DNA of 64,000 nucleotides from Cytophagales bacterium (GTDB lineage Bacteria > Bacteroidota > Bacteroidia > Cytophagales > Cyclobacteriaceae). Position numbers and translations under genes: made by a program. Numbering within the stretch: position 1 is the stretch's first letter; every line of letters begins with the position of its first letter. The notes under the pieces are model-generated. The model was not told the DNA's origin and did no database searches. It worked only from the letters and a program-made list of their open reading frames with translations. The stretch covers positions 2,853,598 through 2,917,597 of the forward strand of contig JAWPMT010000005.1 in assembly GCA_033344775.1 (NCBI GenBank), read 5' to 3'. Shown piece after piece: positions 24,301 through 33,300 of the stretch.

Positions 24301-27300
24301 GAGCTTTCCTTCGACAGGATCAAGCCTTGCAAATCGATGATAGAATCAGATACATTCAACAGCTCGATGTATTCTATTTCAGGAAGGCCAACCACCGGAC
24401 TCGGGTCGGCCATGATTTCGTTGATCCTTAAATCTCCAGGCTGAGGAATTGCAGGAATGGTAAAGGACAAGGAAACATCCGCCATCGCATTTCCTCTACA
24501 ATCAGTAAGGCCACTGATCTCCAAGTCAAAGGTCTGACCCATGTCAAGATCTCCCGAAAAAGTAATGGTCACCGATTCACTTGCAGGGGTTACCGTAGCA
24601 ATGGTCAACCCATTGGAAATGGTAAAAGCACCGGACACAATCGTCGACTCATTCATCTCTTCACTGAAGGTCAGGGTGATGGTCTCATCTTCCAATGAAC
24701 GGGAAGCTACGGTTGGAGGATCGGTTTCGGGAACAAGAGAATTGGCTGAACCAGGTGTTCCACCAGAAGTATCTTCAGAAGCAGCCCAGTTGTTCTCATC
24801 GGTACAGCTACTTTCCGGATCAATTAATTCTAAACTGTAGCCTCCATCATCCCTGGTCTCATCACCATACCAGCTGCTTTGATATTCAACACGGTCGATG
24901 ATTTGATCGTCCGCATCTTTCAGGACAATCGAATCAGCGTTGTTAGAAAAGCTGATCAATTCCGACACACCAATTGCGGTGAAGCCCGTCATCAAATCCA
25001 GATTGCTTTCATCGACGATCACTACTTGTTCATTCGAGCCCAAGAGATAGGTTCCTATCGTTGTTGATGAGCTTTCCTTCGACAGGATCAAGCCTTGCAA
25101 ATCGATGATAGAATCAGATACATTCAACAGCTCGATGTATTCTATTTCAGGAAGGCCAACCACCGGACTCGGGTCGGCCATGATTTCGTTGATCCTTAAA
25201 TCTCCAGGCTGAGGAATTGCAGGAATGGTAAAAGTTAGCATTGTGTCAGCCATTGCATTTCCTCTACAATCAGTAAGGCCACTGATCTCCAAGTCAAACA
25301 TCTGACCCATGTCAAGTTCTCCGGAAAAAGTAATGGTCACCGATTCACTTGCAGGAGTTACCGTAGCAATGGTCAACCCATTCGTAATCGAGAAGGCTGA
25401 TGATACCATCGTCGACTCATTCATCTCTTCACTGAAGGTCAGGGTGATGGTCTCATCTTCCAATGAACTGGAAGCTACGGTTGGAGGATCGGTTTCGGGA
25501 ACAAGAGAATTGGCTAAACCAGGTGTTCCACCAGAAGTATCTTCAGAAGCAGCCCAGTTGTTTTCATCGGTACAGCTACTTTCCGGATCAATTAATTCTA
25601 AACTATAGCCTCCATCATCCCTGGTCTCATCACCATACCAGCTGCTTTGATATTCAACCCGATCGATGATTTGATCGTCCGCATCTTTCAGGACAATCGA
25701 ATCAGCGTTGTTAGAAAAGCTGATCAAATCCGACACACCAATTGTGGTGAAGCCCGTCATCAAATCCAGGTTATTTTCATCGACGATCGCTACTTGTTCA
25801 TTTGAGCCCAAGAGATAGGTTCCTATCGTTGTTGATGAGCTTTCCTTCGACAGGATCAAGCCTTGCAAATCGATGATAGAATCAGATATATTCAACAGCT
25901 CGATGTATTCTATTTCAGGAAGGCCAACCACCGGACTCGGGTCGGCCATGATTTCGTTGATCCTTAAATCTCCAGGCTGAGGAATTGCAGGAATGGTAAA
26001 AGTCAGGGAAACATCCGCCATCGCATTTCCTCTACAATCAGTAAGGCCACTGATCTCCAAGTCAAACATCTGACCCGTATCCAGATCCCCGGAAAAAGTA
26101 ATGGTCGCTGATTCACCTAAAGGGGTTACCATGGCAATAGCCAACCCATTGGAAATGGTAAAAGCACCGGACACAATCGTCGACTCATTCATCTCTTCAC
26201 TGAAGGTCAGGGTGATGGTCTCATCTTCCAATGAACTGGAAGCTACGGTTGGAGGATCGGTTTCGGGAACAAGAGAATTGGCTGAACCAGGTGTTCCACC
26301 AGAAGTATCTTCAGAAGCAGCCCAGTTGTTCTCATCGGTACAGCTACTTTCCGGATCAATTAATTCTAAACTGTAGCCACCATCATCCCTGGTCTCATCA
26401 CCATACCAGCTGCTTTGATATTCAACACGGTCGATGACTTGGTCGTCCGCATCTTTCAGGACAATCGAATCAGCGTTGTTAGAAAAGCTGATCAATTCCG
26501 ACACACCAATTGCGGTGAAGCCCGTCATCAAATCCAGATTGCTTTCATCGACGATCACTACTTGTTCGTTCGAGCCCAAGAGATACGTTCCTATCGTTGT
26601 TGATGAGCTTTCCTTCGACAGGATCAAGCCTTGCAAATCGATGATAGAATCAGATACATTCAAGAGCTCGATGTATTCTATTTCAGGAAGGCCAACCACC
26701 GGACTCGGGTCGGCCATGATTTCGTTGATCCTTAAATCTCCAGGCTGAGGAATTGCAGGAATGGTAAAAGTTAGCATTGTGTCAGCCATTGCATTTCCTC
26801 TACAATCAGTAAGGCCACTGATCTCCAAGTCAAACATCTGACCCATGTCAAGTTCTCCGGAAAAAGTAATGGTCGCTGATTCACTTGCAGGGGTTACCGT
26901 AGCAATGGTCAACCCATTGGAAATGGTAAAAGCACCGGACACAATCGTCGACTCATTCATCTCTTCACTGAAGGTCAGGGTGATGGTCTCATCTTCCAAT
27001 GAACGGGAAGCTACGGTTGGAGGATCGGTTTCGGGAACAAGAGAATTGGCTGAACCAGGTGTTCCACCAGAAGTATCTTCAGAAGCAGCCCAGTTGTTTT
27101 CATCGGTACAGCTACTTTCCGGATCAATTAATTCTAAACTATAGCCTCCATCATCCCTGGTCTCATCACCATACCAGCTGCTTTGATATTCAACCCGATC
27201 GATGATTTGATCGTCCGCATCTTTCAGGACAATCGAATCAGCGTTGTTAGAAAAGCTGATCAAATCCGACACACCAATTGTGGTGAAGCCCGTCATCAAA

Positions 27301-30300
27301 TCCAGGTTATTTTCATCGACGATCGCTACTTGTTCATTTGAGCCCAAGAGATAGGTTCCTATCGTTGTTGATGAGCTTTCCTTCGACAGGATCAAGCCTT
27401 GCAAATCGATGATAGAATCAGATATATTCAACAGCTCGATGTATTCTATTTCAGGAAGGCCAACCACCGGACTCGGGTCGGCCATGATTTCGTTGATCCT
27501 TAAATCTCCAGGCTGAGGAATTGCAGGAATGGTAAAAGTCAGGGAAACATCCGCCATCGCATTTCCTCTACAATCAGTAAGGCCACTGATCTCCAAGTCA
27601 AAGGTCTGACCCGTATCCAGATCCCCCGAAAAAGTAATGGTCACCGATTCACTTGCAGGAGTTACCGTAGCAATGGTCAACCCATTCGTAATCGAGAAGG
27701 CTGATGATACCATCGTCGACTCATTCATCTCTTCACTGAAGGTCAGGGTGATGGTCTGTTCTGCTAGCGAACTGGAAGCTACGGTTGGAGGATCGGTTTC
27801 GGGAACAAGAGAATTGGCTGAACCAGGTGTTCCGCCCGAAGTATCTTCAGAAGCAGCCCAGTTGTTTTCATCGGTACAGCTACTTTCCGGATCAATTAAT
27901 TCTAAACTGTAGCCTCCATCATCTTTGGCCTCATCACCATACCAGCTGCTTTGATATTCAACCCGATCGATGATTTGATCGTCCGCATCTTTCAGGACAA
28001 TCGAATCAGCGTTGTTAGAAAAGCTGATCAAATCCGACACACCGATTGCGGTGAAGTCCGTCATCAAATCCAGGTTATTTTCATCTACGATGGCGACTTG
28101 TTCATTTGATCCCAAGAGATAGGTCCCTAGCGTCGTTGATGAGCTTTCCTTCGACAGAACCAAGCCTTGTAGATCGATGATGGAATCAGATACATTCAAA
28201 ATCTCGATGTATTCTATTTCAGGAAGGCCAACCACTGGACTTGGATCGGCCATGATCTCATTAATTCTTAAATCTCCAGGCTGGGGAATTGCAGGTATGG
28301 TTAGCGTAATGGTGGTATCTACAATGGCATTGCCAATACAATCGGTAAGGCCACTGATCTCCAAGTCGAACGTCTGACCCGTATCCAGGTCTCCGGTAAA
28401 AGTAATAGTCGCTGATTCACTTGAAGGAGTTACAGTGGCAATAGCTAACCCATTCGTAATCGAGAAGGCTGATGATACAATCGTAGACTCATTCATCTCT
28501 TCACTAAAAGTCAGGGTGATGGTCTGTTCTTCTAGCGAACTAGCAGCTATGGTTGGGGGATCGGTTTCAGGAACCAGAGAATTGGCTTCACCAGGAGTTC
28601 CTCCTGAAGTATCATCAGAAGCAGCCCAGTTATTTTCCTCTGCACAGCTACTTTCCGGATCAATTAATTCCAGGCTATATCCTCCATCATCCCGGTCTTC
28701 ATCTCCGTACCAGCTGCTTTGATACTCAACCCGGTCGATGATTTGATCATCCGCATCTTTTAGCACTATTGAATCGGCATTATTGGAAAAGCTGATCAAA
28801 TCTGACACACCAATCACCGTAAAGCCTGTCATCAGATCCAGGTTGCTTTCATCTACGATGGCGACTTGTTCATTTGATCCCAAGAGATAGGTCCCTAGCG
28901 TCGTTGATGAGCTTTCCTTCGACAGAACCAAGCCTTGTAGATCGATGATGGAATCAGATACATTCAAAATCTCGATGTATTCTATCTCAGGAAGGCCAAC
29001 CACCGGACTAGGATCGGCCATGATTTCGTTGATCCTTAAATCTCCAGGTTGGGGTATAGCAGGAATGGTTAACGTGATGGTGGTATCTACAATGGCATTA
29101 CCAATACAATCGGTGAGGTCACTGATCTCTAAGTCGAACGTCTGTCCTGAATCAAGATCTCCGGAAAAAGTAATGGTCGCTGATCCGCTTGAAGGGGTTA
29201 CCGTAGCAATGGTCAACCCATTCGTAATCGAGAAGGCTGATGATACAATGGTGGACTCATTCATCTCTTCACTAAAAGTCAGGGTGATGGTCTGTTCTTC
29301 TAGCGAATTGGAAGCTACGGTTGGGGGATCGGTTTCAGGAACCAGAGAATTGGCTTCACCAGGAGTTCCTCCTGAAGTATCATCAGAAGCAGCCCAGTTA
29401 TTTTCATCTGCACAGCTACTTTCCGGATCAATTAATTCCAGGCTATATCCTCCATCATCCCGGTCTTCATCTCCGTACCAGCTGCTTTGATACTCAACCC
29501 GGTCGATGATTTGATCATCCGCATCTTTTAGCACTATTGAATCGGCATTATTGGAAAAGCTGATCAAATCTGACACACCAATCACCGTAAAGCCTGTCAT
29601 CAGATCCAGGTTGCTTTCATCTACGATGGCGACTTGTTCATTTGATCCCAAGAGATAGGTCCCTAGCGTCGTTGATGAGCTTTCCTTCGACAGAACCAAG
29701 CCTTGTAGATCGATGATGGAATCAGATACATTCAAAATCTCGATGTATTCTATCTCAGGAAGGCCAACCACCGGACTAGGATCGGCCATGATTTCGTTGA
29801 TCCTTAAATCTCCAGGTTGGGGTATAGCAGGAATGGTTAACGTGATGGTGGTATCTACAATGGCATTACCAATACAATCGGTGAGGTCACTGATCTCTAA
29901 GTCGAACGTCTGTCCTGAATCAAGATCTCCGGAAAAAGTAATGGTCGCTGATCCGCTTGAAGGGGTTACCGTAGCAATGGTCAACCCATTCGTAATCGAG
30001 AAGGCTGATGATACAATGGTGGACTCATTCATCTCTTCACTAAAAGTCAGGGTGATGGTCTGTTCTTCTAGCGAATTGGAAGCTACGGTTGGAGGATCTG
30101 TCTCTGGAACCAGGGAATTGGCTGCCCCGGGTGTTCCACCCGAAGTATTATCGGAAGCAGCCCAGTTGTTTTCATCCGTACAGCTACTTTCCGGATCAAT
30201 TAATTCCAGGCTATATCCTCCATCATCCCGGTCTTCATCTCCGTACCAGCTGCTTTGATACTCAACCCGGTCGATGATTTGATCATCCGCATCTTTCAGC

Positions 30301-33300
30301 ACAATCGAATCGGCATTGTTGGACAAGCTGATCAGGTCTGACACGCCAATTGCAGTGAAGCCGGTCATCAAATCCAGATTGCTGTCATCGACAATCGCTA
30401 CTTGTTCATTTGAACCCAGCAGATAAGACGTTAATGTTGTTGATGTGCTCTCTTTTGATAAGATCAAGCCCTGCAAGTCAATGATCGAATCCGATACATT
30501 CAAGATCTCGATGTATTCTATCTCAGGAAGGCCAACCAACGGACTTGGGTCAGCCATGATCTCGTTGATCCTTAAATCTCCAGGTTGGGGTATAGCAGGA
30601 ATGGTTAACGTGATGGTGGTATCTACAATGGCATTACCAATACAATCGGTGAGGTCACTGATCTCTAAGTCCAACGTCTGACCCGTGTCCAGATCACCGG
30701 AAAAAGTAATGGTCGCTGATTCGCTTGAAGGAGTTACCGTGGAAATAGTCAACCCATTGGTAATCGAGAAGGCTGATGATACAATCGTGGACTCGTTCAT
30801 CTCTTCACTGAAGGTCAGGGTGATGGTCCGTTCTGCTAGCAAACTCGATAATACAGTTGGAGGATCGGTTTCGGGAACCAGGGAATTGGCTGTACCCGGT
30901 GTTCCGCCCGAAGTATCATCGGAAGCAGCCCAGTTGTTTTCATCCGTACAGCTACTTTCCGGATCAATCAATTCTAAACTGTAGCCACCATCATCCCTGG
31001 CTTCATCGCCGTACCAGCTACTTTGGTATTCAACCCGGTCGATGATTTGATCATCCGCATCTTTTAGCACAATTGAATCGGCATTATTGGAAAAGCTGAT
31101 CAAATCTGACACACCAATCGCGTTGAAATCCGTCATCAGGTCCAGGTTGCTGTCATCGACGATGGCGACTTGTTCATTCGAGCCGAGTAAATAAGACGTA
31201 AGTGTAGTAGATGAGCTTTCCTTCGACAGAATCAAGCCTTGCAAATCGATGATGGAATCAGATACATTCAAGAGCTCGATGTATTCTATCTCAGGTAGTC
31301 CTACCACAGGACTAGGATCAGCCATGATTTCATTGATCCTTAAATCTCCGGACTGAGGAATTGCAGGAATGGTAAAAGTTAGCGTTGTGTTGCCCATCGC
31401 ATTTCCTCTGCAATCGGTAAGGTCGCTGATCTCCAAGTCAAACGTCTGACCCGTATCCAGATCACCCGAAAAAGTAATGGTGGCTGATTCGCTTGAAGGA
31501 GTTAGCGTAGCAATGGTCAACCCATTCGTAATCGAGAAAGCTGATGATACAATCGTGGACTCATTCATTTCTTCACTGAAGGTCAGGGTGATGGTCTGTT
31601 CTTCTAGCGAACTAGCAGCTATGGTTGGGGGATCGGTTTCGGGAACCAGGGAATTAGCTGCACCGGGTGTTCCCCCCGAAGTATCATCAGAAGCAGCCCA
31701 ATTGCTTTCATTGGAACAATCACTGAGTGCCTCAATCAATTCGAGGCTATAACCTCCATCATCTTTGGCATCATCGCCGTACCAGTCCGATGAAAAGGTC
31801 AGGCTATCCACCAATTCATCATTGATGTTGCTCAGTACCAGTAATTCACCAGCATTATCCAGACTGAAAAGTCCATTAACCTCAAGAACATTATATGCCG
31901 CAAATAGGTCCGCATCTCCAGCATCTATGAGCGCAACAGATGCGCCACTCGCCAATTCGTATGCTTCTAACCTCAGTGTATCCGTGTCATTGGAAAGTCG
32001 CAATGAAGCCAAATCCAGGGTGCGATCTGAGGTATTTAATACTTCGATGTACTCCGCCTCTGGCAGTCCGACTACCGGACTCGGATCTGCCATGATCTCG
32101 GAAATGACCACCAGGTTTTCGGTGATGATCTCCGGAGGCGAATAGGTAAAACTTAAAGTATTGGACGCAGTGAAGTTCTCATTCAAGTCGGCAATATCCT
32201 CCACAGTCAAATCATAATCTGTTCCCGAAACCAACGCTGTAAAAGTCAATTGGACCGTAGAATCATTGATGAATGTCAGGGATTGAGGGTTCCCAATACC
32301 TGTGATGGAGTATTGAATAATCGATGAAGCAGCTTGTGATTCAATCGGCTCATCAAAGATCACCTGAATGATGTTTTCCAGTTTGCTGTCCACCTGAGAA
32401 AGTGAAGGCGATTGCACATCATAGCTGAAGGTTTCCGTATGATCAGGCAAGCTGCGCCCAAAACGATCTGAAATATTTGTCCAGTATAGATTGACCTCAC
32501 TGTTCTCTGGCAAAGCTTCCGAAAGTAATAGCTGGATCCTTGTCGCATCATCGGGATCGATACTTATTAAATCCGGGTTTTCACCATTGACCTCACCATT
32601 CGCGCTTAAGAAATCAGTGAATTCAGTTTCAAATTGCAGATCAATCGTCAGTGCATTCAGAATATTGACAGCCGTCAAATAAGTCTCAAAAGTCAGGTCC
32701 AGGGACGTAAATTGTAAGCTATTTCCTGCATCGCTAGTGATATTGCTTAAGCTGAGCGCATAAGTGGTTTCTGAAATCACACCTTCGATTTCAATCTCTG
32801 CTGTATTTGTTCCAATGTCCGTCACCGTTTCGATGGTCAATTCTCCCAAAGCATAATTCGAAGCTTCATATGCAGCAGCGGACATGGATTTGCTGTAGGT
32901 GATTTGTACGGTAGAATCTGTGGTGAATTGAACTCCTGAAATCCTGGGAGTCAGTGTATTCACCGTCGTTTCAATTGCAGCACTTAACGAATTTCCAGAT
33001 TGATCTTGCCAGGCAGCAATGGTCAAGTCAAGCGCTTCATTTTCCGCCAGTGCCGCTGCAAAAGTCAATTCCAGATCCACACTATCCGGCCCTCTCAATT
33101 CAAACGAAATAGCACTTTGCAAATCCGTTGAAAAATTGGCAGCACTCACAGAGGCCAAAGACAGCTGCTCACTGGCCCGAATGATCACCTGAGTATCGCT
33201 CACCTGATAAATCGAATCTACCGAGGGAGCCTGGGTATCATAAGTGAAATCAACATTGCGATTGGTGGTGAAAACATTGCCATACAAATCCCCAATTTGG

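Noticed and set aside
23670-31350. Possible CRISPR or satellite array
   Set aside because: The repeats are 768 bp, in frame and protein coding, with no short direct repeats and unique spacers.
23524-31750. Series of 60-180-codon open frames on the plus strand inside the giant gene
   Set aside because: They recur every 768 bp as mirrors of the coding repeats on the opposite strand, show no start context, and are explained by biased codon use of the real gene.
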